Shown here: positions 56,976-64,000 of the stretch, piece after piece
Layout: every line of letters starts with the position of its first letter
Position numbering within the stretch: position 1 is the stretch's first letter
Assembly: GCF_003261175.1 (NCBI RefSeq)
Contig: NZ_QLNP01000102.1
Coordinates: 26,503 to 90,502, forward strand
Direction of reading: 5' to 3'
Source of the DNA: Arthrobacter globiformis
Lineage (GTDB): Bacteria > Actinomycetota > Actinomycetes > Actinomycetales > Micrococcaceae
DNA length: 64,000 nucleotides
The notes under the pieces: generated by a model
Seen by the model: only the letters and a program-made list of their open reading frames with translations
Database searches by the model: none
What the model was told of the DNA's origin: nothing
Program-made: the position numbers and the translations under genes

Positions 56976-58262
56976 ATGAAGCGACGTTCAGTAGTGAAGT
57001 ACGCGGCCATGGCCGCGGCCCTCTCGATGGGGCTGACCGCCTGCGGCGGGGGCGGAGGCAGCGACTCGAAGGGGTCGGACACGGTCCGGGTCACCCTCGC
57101 CAACCATGTCTGGACCGAAGGGATCAAGGCGGCGATCCCCGAATTCGAAAAATCCACCGGGCTGAAGGTGGAGCTGACCCAGCTCGGTGAAGACCAGCTG
57201 TCCGACCAGTACAACGTCAAGCTCAACGCGGGCAGCGACGAAATCGACGTCATGATGTATCGACCTCTCCAGGAGGGCAAGGCCTTCGGCAAGAACGGCT
57301 ATCTGGCCGACCTGACGAGCAAGGTCGCAGAGGACGCGGACTGGAACTGGAAGGACTACCAGGACGGCCCCGTCAAGGCTTCGACCTATGAAGACAAAGT
57401 CATGGGCATTCCGATCATCACCGAACGCGAGGTGCTCTACTACCGCAAGGACCTGCTGAAGGCAGCCGGTCTTGAGGTGCCCAAGACCATGGAGGAACTG
57501 GAGGCGGCAGCCAAGAAGATCGCCTCCGCGGACACCGCCGGCTTCGTTGCCCGCACCGGCAAGTCCACCGCGGTCACCCAGTTCTCCAGCTTCCTGTACA
57601 GCTTCGGCGGCGACTTCACCGACGAAAGTGGCAAGTCCGCCGTCGGCAGCGAGGAAGCCAAGAAAGCCTATGCCTTCTACGGCGGGCTCATCAAGAACTA
57701 CGGTCCCAAGAACGTCAGCACCGACATGAGCTGGCCGGAAGCCATGGCGATCTTCACCCAGGGCAAGGCCGCCTTCTACACGGAGGCCGACTCCCTCTAC
57801 AAGAACGCCACCGACCCCGCTAAGTCCAAGGTGGCCGAAACGGTTGGCTTCGCGCCGCTTCCGGCCGGACCGGCGGGCTCCAAGCCGTACAACATCCCGT
57901 CGTGGGGCCTCGCGATCAACCAGTCCTCGGGCAACCAGGACAACGCCTGGAAGTTCATCAAGTGGGCCACCAGCAAGGACCGGACGCTCGAAGCACAAAA
58001 GGCCGGCGTCCCCGGGCCCCGGGCTTCTGTCTGGTCTGATCCGGCCGGCACTTCCACTTACCCGAAGGACCTTGCGGCCGCCATCGCAGTCAGTGCTGAA
58101 AAGGGCGTAGGCCACGACCGTCCGCTGGTCATCACCGTCGGCAAGGCCCGCGAAATCGTGGGTGAGCCCATCGTCGCTTCCATCACCGGCGCTGACGCTT
58201 CCGCCGCGGCCGACCAGGCCAACACCGCCTTCCAGAAGTTCCTGGACGACGAAAACAAGTAA
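56976..58262 (+). CDS. ABC transporter sugar(-acid) binding lipoprotein
   Basis: A 428-residue extracellular binding protein. The lipobox LTAC (residues about 21-24) follows a short signal, then a Gly/Ser linker. The two-lobed family 1 pattern follows (KVELTQLGEDQLSDQYNVKL, TEREVLYYRKDLLKAAGLEVP in pieces, FSSFLYSFGGDF, SWGLAINQSS). AAGGAG precedes the ATG. With DgoD and related enzymes downstream, an aldonate such as galactonate is the likely ligand. Confidence 0.94.
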   Translation: MKRRSVVKYAAMAAALSMGLTACGGGGGSDSKGSDTVRVTLANHVWTEGIKAAIPEFEKSTGLKVELTQLGEDQLSDQYNVKLNAGSDEIDVMMYRPLQEGKAFGKNGYLADLTSKVAEDADWNWKDYQDGPVKASTYEDKVMGIPIITEREVLYYRKDLLKAAGLEVPKTMEELEAAAKKIASADTAGFVARTGKSTAVTQFSSFLYSFGGDFTDESGKSAVGSEEAKKAYAFYGGLIKNYGPKNVSTDMSWPEAMAIFTQGKAAFYTEADSLYKNATDPAKSKVAETVGFAPLPAGPAGSKPYNIPSWGLAINQSSGNQDNAWKFIKWATSKDRTLEAQKAGVPGPRASVWSDPAGTSTYPKDLAAAIAVSAEKGVGHDRPLVITVGKAREIVGEPIVASITGADASAAADQANTAFQKFLDDENK

Positions 58263-58269
58263 GTAAAGC

Positions 58270-58310
58270 GCGACGGCGGGACAACAGCCCCGCTGCTGTC
58301 CCGCCGTCGC
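58270..58310 (+). terminator. Partial-terminator hairpin between binding protein and permeases
   Basis: Perfect arms GCGACGGCGGGACA / TGTCCCGCCGTCGC with an inner CAGC/GCTG stem, 8 bases after the binding-protein stop. Its place inside the operon fits a partial terminator or mRNA stabiliser that keeps the binding protein in excess over the permeases. Confidence 0.8.
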
Positions 58311-58347
58311 ACTCGAAATGCCTTCACCCCCAACTCTTAGGTGAACC

Positions 58348-59286
58348 ATGTCTGTACTGACCCCTGCCCGGACCTCTGGACAATCTGCGCGCAGCCGGGA
58401 TAATTTCTCCGCCTGGGCGAACCGCCACCGGAAATGGCTGTTTGCAGCGCCCGCGATGATCTTCGTCGGCCTCCTGATCGTTTTTCCGCTTGCCTGGACC
58501 CTCTACCTGAGCCTGACCGACTCCCAGGGATCGGTCCGCGCGGCCTCCGATTTCGTGGGGTTCGAAAACTACCTCACCGTGCTGACGGACACCGAAAGGT
58601 TCTGGCCGGCCGTAGGCCGCACGGTGTCCTTCACGCTGGTGGCCCTGGTGTGCGAAGTCGTCCTCGGCATGTGCATCGCCCTGCTCCTGTGGCGTCCGTT
58701 CCGCGGCGAGAAGTGGGTCCGCGTGGCCATTCTGCTGCCGCTCGTTGCCACCCCCGTGGCAGTGGGCATGATGTGGCGCCTGATCTTTGACCCGAACATC
58801 GGCTTCGCCAACCAGTTGCTGGGGCTCGTTGGCATTCCACCCCAGCCGTGGCTCTCCGGCCAGGATTCGGCCCTGCCCACCACCATCTTCATGGACGTTT
58901 GGCAGTGGACTCCCATGGTGGTGCTCATCCTCCTTGCGGGCCTGACCTCGCTGTCCGAGGAGCCGGATGAGGCCGCACGCATGGACGGCGCCAACGCCTT
59001 CCAGCGCTTCTTCTTCGTCACCCTGCCCCTCATGATGCCCACCGTGATCGTGGCCATCCTGCTGCGCGGCATCGACGCGCTCAAGACGTTCGACATCCTC
59101 TACGCCACCAAGGGCAAGGGCGGCGGTTCATTCCACGAGGTGGAAACACTGAATGTGTACGCCTACGGGCTCAGCTTCGACTACAACCAGTACGGGCTCT
59201 CCTCCGCCGTGTTGATCCTGTTCTTCATGATCATCATTGGCTCCATGTGGTTGCTGACCATGCGCAAGAAAGCGGTAAGCAAATGA
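58348..59286 (+). CDS. ABC sugar permease 1 (MalF-type)
   Basis: A 312-residue permease with six helices. The EAA loop for ATPase contact is EEPDEAARMDGANAFQRFFFVTLP (visible as EAARMDGANAFQRF). A charged N-terminus precedes the first helix. It ends in ATGA overlap with permease 2. Confidence 0.93.
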   Translation: MSVLTPARTSGQSARSRDNFSAWANRHRKWLFAAPAMIFVGLLIVFPLAWTLYLSLTDSQGSVRAASDFVGFENYLTVLTDTERFWPAVGRTVSFTLVALVCEVVLGMCIALLLWRPFRGEKWVRVAILLPLVATPVAVGMMWRLIFDPNIGFANQLLGLVGIPPQPWLSGQDSALPTTIFMDVWQWTPMVVLILLAGLTSLSEEPDEAARMDGANAFQRFFFVTLPLMMPTVIVAILLRGIDALKTFDILYATKGKGGGSFHEVETLNVYAYGLSFDYNQYGLSSAVLILFFMIIIGSMWLLTMRKKAVSK

Positions 59287-60173
59287 CCGTACTGCACGAA
59301 AACACCGAATCCCAGACGCCGGCAAGCCAGCGGCGAGGAACGGCCCGCCGCAGGAAGCCGTTGCGCAGCAACGGGTACAAGGTGTTCCGTTTCGCGGCAC
59401 TGGTGGCGGTGGTGCTGTTCCTGATCGCGCCGCTGTTCTGGATGCTGCTCGCTTCCTTCAAGACCAACGTGGACATCTACGATGCGGGGAAGTCGTTCCT
59501 GTTCACGCCGACCGCCGAGAACTACGCCAACGTCCTGCAGCGCAACAACTACTTCGTCTTCATCTTCAACAGCTTCTGGGTGGCTTTCGTCTCCACCGCG
59601 CTGTCACTGGTCCTGGGCGTCCCGGCCGCCTACGCCATGAGCCGGTTCACCATGCACCGCTCGGCGCTTGTGGTGCTCATGGCCCGCGTCATCCCGGGCG
59701 TTTCGCTGCTGGTGCCCTGGTACTACGTCTTCTCCAACCTGAAGATGGTGGGCGGCTTCGAAGTCCTGATCCTCAGCCACATGTTCGTCGCCCTGCCGCT
59801 GATCGTGTACATCATGATGAGCTACTTCGACTCGCTGCCGATCGAACTGGAGGAATCGGCGCAGGTGGACGGGCTCACCCCGATCGGCGCCTTCCGCCAC
59901 ATCACCCTCCCGCTATCCGTGGCCGGCATGGCCACCGCGGGCATCCTGGCCTTCATCTTCTCGTGGAACAACTTCATGTTCGCCCTGGTCCTGTCCGGCT
60001 CGAAGACGAAGACGCTGCCCGTGGCCATCTTCGACTTCGTCTCCTACGCCAGCATCGACTGGGGCGGGCTGATGGCGGCCGCCACCGTGGTGACCATCCC
60101 GATCATGATCATTGCGTTGTTCACGCAGAAGTACATCGTCTCCGGTCTGACCGCTGGCGCCACCAAGGGCTAG
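59283..60173 (+). CDS. ABC sugar permease 2 (MalG-type)
   Basis: A 296-residue permease with six helices. The start is the ATG of the ATGA overlap with permease 1. The EAA loop is ELEESAQVDGLTPIGAFRHITLP. No ATPase gene is in the operon, so a shared MsiK-type ATPase elsewhere in the genome probably energises it, as in other actinobacterial sugar importers (inference). Confidence 0.93.
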   Translation: MTVLHENTESQTPASQRRGTARRRKPLRSNGYKVFRFAALVAVVLFLIAPLFWMLLASFKTNVDIYDAGKSFLFTPTAENYANVLQRNNYFVFIFNSFWVAFVSTALSLVLGVPAAYAMSRFTMHRSALVVLMARVIPGVSLLVPWYYVFSNLKMVGGFEVLILSHMFVALPLIVYIMMSYFDSLPIELEESAQVDGLTPIGAFRHITLPLSVAGMATAGILAFIFSWNNFMFALVLSGSKTKTLPVAIFDFVSYASIDWGGLMAAATVVTIPIMIIALFTQKYIVSGLTAGATKG

Positions 60174-60184
60174 GGGCCTCGGAA

Positions 60185-61333
60185 ATGACACGAATCAGCA
60201 GGATAGAAACCTTCCTGGTGCCGCCGCGCTGGCTGTTTGTCCGCATCGAGACCGACAGCGGGATTGTGGGCTGGGGCGAGGCGAGCTGCGAAGGCCGCAG
60301 CGAGACCGTGCGCACCGCAGTCGACCAGCTCGCCGAGCTGCTCCTCGGCCAGGACGCCCTCCGGATCGAAGACCACTGGCAGGTCATGACCAAGGGGTCG
60401 TTCTACCGGGGCGGCCCCATCCTGGCAAGCGCCGTGTCTGGGCTTGACCAGGCACTGTGGGACATCGCCGGCAAGCACTTTAACGCCCCGGTGCACCAGC
60501 TGCTGGGCGGCCCCGTCCGTGACCGGATCCGCATGTACGGCTGGGTGGGCGGCGACGAACCCAGCGAGGTTGCTGACCAGATCAGCGCCCAGCTGGAAGT
60601 CGGGCTTACCGCCGTCAAGATGAACGCCAGCGGCAGGATGAGCCCGGTGGCCTCCGTCGCTGAGCTCGACGGCGTGGTCCGCCGGGTTGCGGCCGCCCGC
60701 GAAGTCCTGGGCGACCACCGGGACGTCGCCGTCGACTTCCATGGCCGCTTCAGCCTGGCCAACGCCCGGCGGGTGGCGCCGCTGCTGGAACCGTTCCGGC
60801 CCTTCTTCCTGGAGGAACCCGTCGTTCCTGAGAACACCCACCTGCTGCGGGAATTCACCTCCTCCACCACCACGCCGGTGTCCACCGGTGAGCGGCTTTA
60901 CAGCAGGCAGGAGTTCCTGCCCGCACTGCAGGCCGGGATCGCCGTGGCGCAGCCGGACCTCTCCCATGCGGGCGGCATCACCGAGACACGCAAGATCGCC
61001 TCGCTGGCCGAGATCTATGAAGTGCAGCTCGCCCCGCACTGCCCGCTGGGGCCGCTCGCGCTCGCGGCATGCCTGCAGGTTGGCTTCGCGACGCCCAACT
61101 TCCTCATCCAGGAACAAAGCATCGGCATCCATTACAACCAGGGCGCCGAGGTCCTGGACTACGTGGTGGACAAAACCCCGCTCAGGTTCGTGGACGGGTA
61201 CATCGAGCGGCTGACCGGGCCGGGCCTGGGCATCGAGATCGACGAAGCCGTGGTCCGCGCCGCCGACAAGCAGGGCCACGCCTGGCGCGGACCGGTCTGG
61301 CGGCACCCCGACGGCTCCTTCGCGGAATGGTGA
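60185..61333 (+). CDS. dgoD: D-galactonate dehydratase
   Basis: A 382-residue enolase-superfamily enzyme, the same length as E. coli DgoD and alike in whole segments (GWGE...EG, FYRGGPIL, QPDLSHAGGITE, LAPHCPLGP, QEQSIGIHYN). Metal ligands are Asp184, Glu210 and Glu236, and the catalytic His residues are His186 (DFHGR) and His285. It dehydrates galactonate to 2-keto-3-deoxygalactonate. It lies 11 bases after the permease. Confidence 0.93.
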   Translation: MTRISRIETFLVPPRWLFVRIETDSGIVGWGEASCEGRSETVRTAVDQLAELLLGQDALRIEDHWQVMTKGSFYRGGPILASAVSGLDQALWDIAGKHFNAPVHQLLGGPVRDRIRMYGWVGGDEPSEVADQISAQLEVGLTAVKMNASGRMSPVASVAELDGVVRRVAAAREVLGDHRDVAVDFHGRFSLANARRVAPLLEPFRPFFLEEPVVPENTHLLREFTSSTTTPVSTGERLYSRQEFLPALQAGIAVAQPDLSHAGGITETRKIASLAEIYEVQLAPHCPLGPLALAACLQVGFATPNFLIQEQSIGIHYNQGAEVLDYVVDKTPLRFVDGYIERLTGPGLGIEIDEAVVRAADKQGHAWRGPVWRHPDGSFAEW

Positions 61334-62019
61334 CGGACAGAATGGAAAACACAGGAACCGGGAACCCGGAACTGCTGCTCAACGGGATCAGGGACAGCCG
61401 ACTGGTGGCCATCGTGCGCGGCTCGGACGGACAGGCCGCCGCGAAGGCAGCCCTCGTTGCCATGGAGGAGGGATTCCGTTACGTCGAAATCGCCCTCACC
61501 ACCCCCGGCGCGCTGCAGGCCATCAGCGAAGTGCGCGCGGCTGCCCCGGCCGGCTGTTTCGTGGGGGCGGGAACAGTCCTGACCGTGCGGGACGTGGACA
61601 ACGTCCTTGAGGCCGGCGGGCAGTTCACCGTGACCCCCGCGCTGGCCGAATCGGTGGACGAGTCCGCCCGGCAGGGGATACCGGTCCTGGCCGGTGCGAT
61701 GACGCCCAGCGAGGCCTACGAGGCCATGAACCGGGGGGCGACTGCCGTCAAGCTTTTCCCGGCCTCCATCGGCGGACCGCCGTACCTCAAGGCGTTGCGT
61801 GACCCATTTCCGGACATTCCCTTCATCGCGGTGGGAGGCGTCGGCCTCGAACAGGCCGCGGCGTACTGGGATGCGGGTGCCATTGCGGTGGGCCTCGGCG
61901 GGCCGCTCTTCGGGGACGTCGGCTCCGGCGGGGACCTGGCGCCGGTACGGTCGCGGGCACGCAGCTTCGTGGACCTGGCCGCCGGTTTCGGGCGCACTGC
62001 CGTGGAGAGCCAGCGGTGA
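61330..62019 (+). CDS. 2-keto-3-deoxy-6-phosphogalactonate/gluconate aldolase (class I)
   Basis: A 229-residue KDPG-family aldolase. The start is a GTG overlapping the dgoD stop (GTGA); an ATG 12 bases later is possible. Glu53 (VEIALTTPG) and Schiff-base Lys141 (TAVKLFPAS) are present, with VAIVRG near the N-terminus. It splits KDPGal or KDPG into pyruvate and glyceraldehyde-3-phosphate. The context with dgoD makes KDPGal likely. Confidence 0.9.
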   Translation: MTDRMENTGTGNPELLLNGIRDSRLVAIVRGSDGQAAAKAALVAMEEGFRYVEIALTTPGALQAISEVRAAAPAGCFVGAGTVLTVRDVDNVLEAGGQFTVTPALAESVDESARQGIPVLAGAMTPSEAYEAMNRGATAVKLFPASIGGPPYLKALRDPFPDIPFIAVGGVGLEQAAAYWDAGAIAVGLGGPLFGDVGSGGDLAPVRSRARSFVDLAAGFGRTAVESQR

Positions 62020-63008
62020 CTCCCGCCGTCGACCTCCTTACACTGGGCGAATCCATGGTCTCGCTCAGGACCGGCGGGCCGATCTCTGCCGGCGGTTGCC
62101 TGTCGATGCACGTGGCCGGGGCCGAATCGAACGTCGCCGTTGGGGCCGCCCGGCTGGGGCACCGGGTGCGCTGGGCCGGCGTCATCGGCAGCGACCCGCA
62201 CGGTGAGTTCATCCTGCGCCAGTTGCGCGGGGAAGGCATCGACGTGCTTCACCGGGAGGATACGGTCCGCAGCACGGGCGTGATGTTTCTGGAACAGCGC
62301 ACGGCCGATGTCACCCGCGCCTACTACTACCGCTCCGCGTCCGCCGGATCCACGCTCAATCGCGACGACGTCGACGGGGCCCTCACCGGCGGCGCCCGGG
62401 TGCTGCACCTGACCGGAATCACCGCCGCCCTCAGCCCGCAGGCGCAGGAGGCAGTCGAATACGCCGCCAGCCGGGCCAAACGCGCGGGGATCCTCGTCTC
62501 ACTGGACGTCAACTACCGCAGCAAGCTCTGGTCCCGTGACGAGGCCAGGGCTGCGTTGGCCCGCGTAGTGCCGTATGCCAGCATCCTGATCGCGTCCGAC
62601 GACGAGCTCAAGCTGGTGGCGCCGGACCTGGAACGAGCAGATCCTGAAGCGGAGCGGGATTCCTCGGAGGCCGCCGAGGCCCTCGCTGCCAAGCAGCTCC
62701 TTGACCTGGGCGTGCAGGAAGTGGTGGTCAAACGCGGCGCCGCCGGCGCCGGCGTCCACACCGCCGCCGGACGCCATGAGTCGCCGGCTGTGCCGGTGAC
62801 GAGCATCGACACTGTCGGTGCCGGAGATGCCTTCACCGCCGGATACCTGTCGGCCCTGCTCGACGGCGAGAACGTGGCCGGACGCCTCAGCCGCGGCGCG
62901 CTTGCGGGCGCCTTCGCCGTCAGTACGGCGGGGGACTGGGAAGGCCTGCCGCGGACCCGTGAACTCGCACTGCTGGGCAACCACGTTGCCGGCAGTACCC
63001 AGCGCTGA
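62016..63008 (+). CDS. PfkB-type sugar kinase (2-keto-3-deoxygalactonate/gluconate kinase)
   Basis: A 330-residue ribokinase-family kinase. The start overlaps the aldolase stop as GTGA. Signature motifs are TLGESMVSL, GAESNVAVGAARLG, DVNYRSKLW and the ATP/anion site DTVGAGDAFTAGYL. It phosphorylates KDG or KDGal at C6, supplying the aldolase. A non-homologous route to E. coli DgoK, which is of another fold. Confidence 0.9.
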   Translation: MTPAVDLLTLGESMVSLRTGGPISAGGCLSMHVAGAESNVAVGAARLGHRVRWAGVIGSDPHGEFILRQLRGEGIDVLHREDTVRSTGVMFLEQRTADVTRAYYYRSASAGSTLNRDDVDGALTGGARVLHLTGITAALSPQAQEAVEYAASRAKRAGILVSLDVNYRSKLWSRDEARAALARVVPYASILIASDDELKLVAPDLERADPEAERDSSEAAEALAAKQLLDLGVQEVVVKRGAAGAGVHTAAGRHESPAVPVTSIDTVGAGDAFTAGYLSALLDGENVAGRLSRGALAGAFAVSTAGDWEGLPRTRELALLGNHVAGSTQR

Positions 63009-63080
63009 CGACTGCAACGCCATCGGGCCGCCCGGCCCGGAATCTTGAAATCTTGCTGATGTGAAGGAAGGCCTGGACCT

Positions 63081-64000
63081 GTGAAAATTATTGCCGCGGA
63101 AGTCTTCGTGACAAGCCCCTCCCGTAACTTCGTGACGCTGCGGATCACCACCGAGGACGGTGTGACCGGCATTGGTGACGCCACCCTGAACGGGCGTGAG
63201 CTTGCCGTTGCTGCCTATTTGAAGGAGCACGTCGCGCAGCTGCTGATCGGGAAGGACCCGCACCGGATCGAGGACACCTGGCAGTTCCTGTACCGGTCCT
63301 CGTACTGGCGCCGGGGCCCGGTGACGATGGCCGCGATCGCCGCGGTGGACATGGCGTTGTGGGACATCAAGGGCAAGCTGGCCGGCATGCCGGTGTACCA
63401 GCTGCTCGGCGGGGCGTCCCGGAACGGGCTGCGGGCGTACGGGCACGCGTCCGGTTCGGACATCCCCTCGCTGTTTGACTCGGTCCGGGAGCACCTGGAG
63501 CTCGGGTACAAGTCGGTGCGGATCCAGACCGCGGTGCCCGGGATCAAGGCCGTGTACGGGGTGGCCGCGCAGGCCCAGGCGTCGGGGGAGCGGTACGACT
63601 ACGAACCGGCCGGGCGCGGTGCGTTCCCGGTGGAGGAGGACTGGGACACCCGGGCCTACCTGCGCCACCTGCCGTCGGTGTTCGAGGCGGTCCGGAACGA
63701 GTTCGGACCGGAACTGCCTTTGCTGCATGACGGGCACCACCGGATGACGCCGATCCAGGCCGCGAAGCTGGGCAAGGCCCTGGAGCCGTATGACCTGTTC
63801 TGGCTGGAGGACTGCACCCCGGCGGAGAACCAGGAGGCGCTGCGCCTGGTCCGCCAGCACACCACCACCCCGCTGGCCATCGGTGAAATCTTCAACACCG
63901 TGTACGACTACCAGACCATCATCAAGGAACAGCTGATCGACTACGTCCGGGCAGCCTCCACGCACTTCGGCGGGATCAGCCCTTTGAAGAAGGTCATGGA
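63081..64000 (+). CDS. manD: D-mannonate dehydratase-like enolase-superfamily enzyme (3' end cut by window)
   Basis: 306 residues are visible, starting at a GTG with GAAGGAAG about 12 bases before it. [22 protein letters not shown], then [31 protein letters not shown] (in pieces), the metal-site segments [11 protein letters not shown] and [12 protein letters not shown], and LAIGEIFNT are all typical of ManD. ManD dehydrates mannonate, and in some members gluconate, to 2-keto-3-deoxygluconate. It is the next gene in the operon, 72 bases after the kinase. Confidence 0.88.
   Translation, partial: MKIIAAEVFVTSPSRNFVTLRITTEDGVTGIGDATLNGRELAVAAYLKEHVAQLLIGKDPHRIEDTWQFLYRSSYWRRGPVTMAAIAAVDMALWDIKGKLAGMPVYQLLGGASRNGLRAYGHASGSDIPSLFDSVREHLELGYKSVRIQTAVPGIKAVYGVAAQAQASGERYDYEPAGRGAFPVEEDWDTRAYLRHLPSVFEAVRNEFGPELPLLHDGHHRMTPIQAAKLGKALEPYDLFWLEDCTPAENQEALRLVRQHTTTPLAIGEIFNTVYDYQTIIKEQLIDYVRAASTHFGGISPLKKVM

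Overview
The window is high-GC actinobacterial chromosome. Gene content and style (many GTG starts, ATGA/GTGA overlaps, leaderless promoters, FCD-type GntR regulators, ANTAR and LssY-C proteins) fit a soil Micrococcaceae member of the Arthrobacter/Pseudarthrobacter type. That placement is inference from gene families, not from a marker gene. I found no rRNA, tRNA, insertion sequence, prophage or CRISPR array. The window cuts a gene at each end.

Layout. 1-6.5 kb: a tightly coupled catabolic operon (Gfo/Idh/MocA oxidoreductase, old-yellow-enzyme Fe-S flavoprotein, xylose-isomerase-like TIM barrel, aldo/keto reductase, FAD dehydrogenase). 6.5-7.4 kb: an ArsR/SRPBCC pair with a textbook promoter and an operator over the start codon. 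8-11.4 kb: a GntR regulator divergent from an aconitase. 11.4-19 kb: a 5-oxoproline-type locus (PxpA, PxpB-PxpC fusion, biotin carboxylase-BCCP) divergent from its GntR regulator, followed by an MHS transporter and a YcsI-type hydro-lyase. 19.1-22.8 kb: a second organic-acid/amide locus (nitrilase-family hydrolase, GntR, MHS transporter, DUF2848). 22.9-35.3 kb: PAP2 phosphatase, aminotransferase, LssY-C protein, an ASCH pseudogene, DUF1992, HNH nuclease, DUF6221, Nudix-phosphoglycerate-mutase fusion, ABC exporter, and a CPA1 antiporter with a C-terminal UBP zinc finger.

35.4-41.2 kb: 23-bp tandem repeats before an FMN reductase, then a malonate-like locus (carboxyltransferase, family III CoA-transferase, MatC carrier, divergent GntR). 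41.3-56 kb: amidotransferase, cupin, CorA, secreted subtilase, a secreted K/D/H-rich protein, alpha/beta hydrolase, LLM oxidoreductase, small proteins, P-loop kinase, an orphan histidine-kinase ATPase domain, TetR, Hsp20, GAF-ANTAR, and an SDR epimerase. 56-64 kb: a sugar-acid operon with a divergent GntR, binding protein and two permeases, D-galactonate dehydratase, KDPGal-type aldolase, PfkB kinase and a mannonate-dehydratase-like enolase cut by the window end. It encodes uptake of an aldonate and its conversion to pyruvate and glyceraldehyde-3-phosphate.

The most rewarding signals are: the modules of a urea-carboxylase-like enzyme split over the Pxp operon; a malonate locus using a CoA-transferase plus carboxyltransferase instead of MatA/MatB; 23-bp tandem repeats at the FMN reductase; a family of near-identical CGACGGCGGG/CCCGCCGTCG hairpins after genes; a 23-bp inverted-repeat element with a second copy that forms the tail of a regulator gene; a Nudix-RHG fusion whose phosphatase half has lost its catalytic His; and a subtilase that seems to start at ATT.
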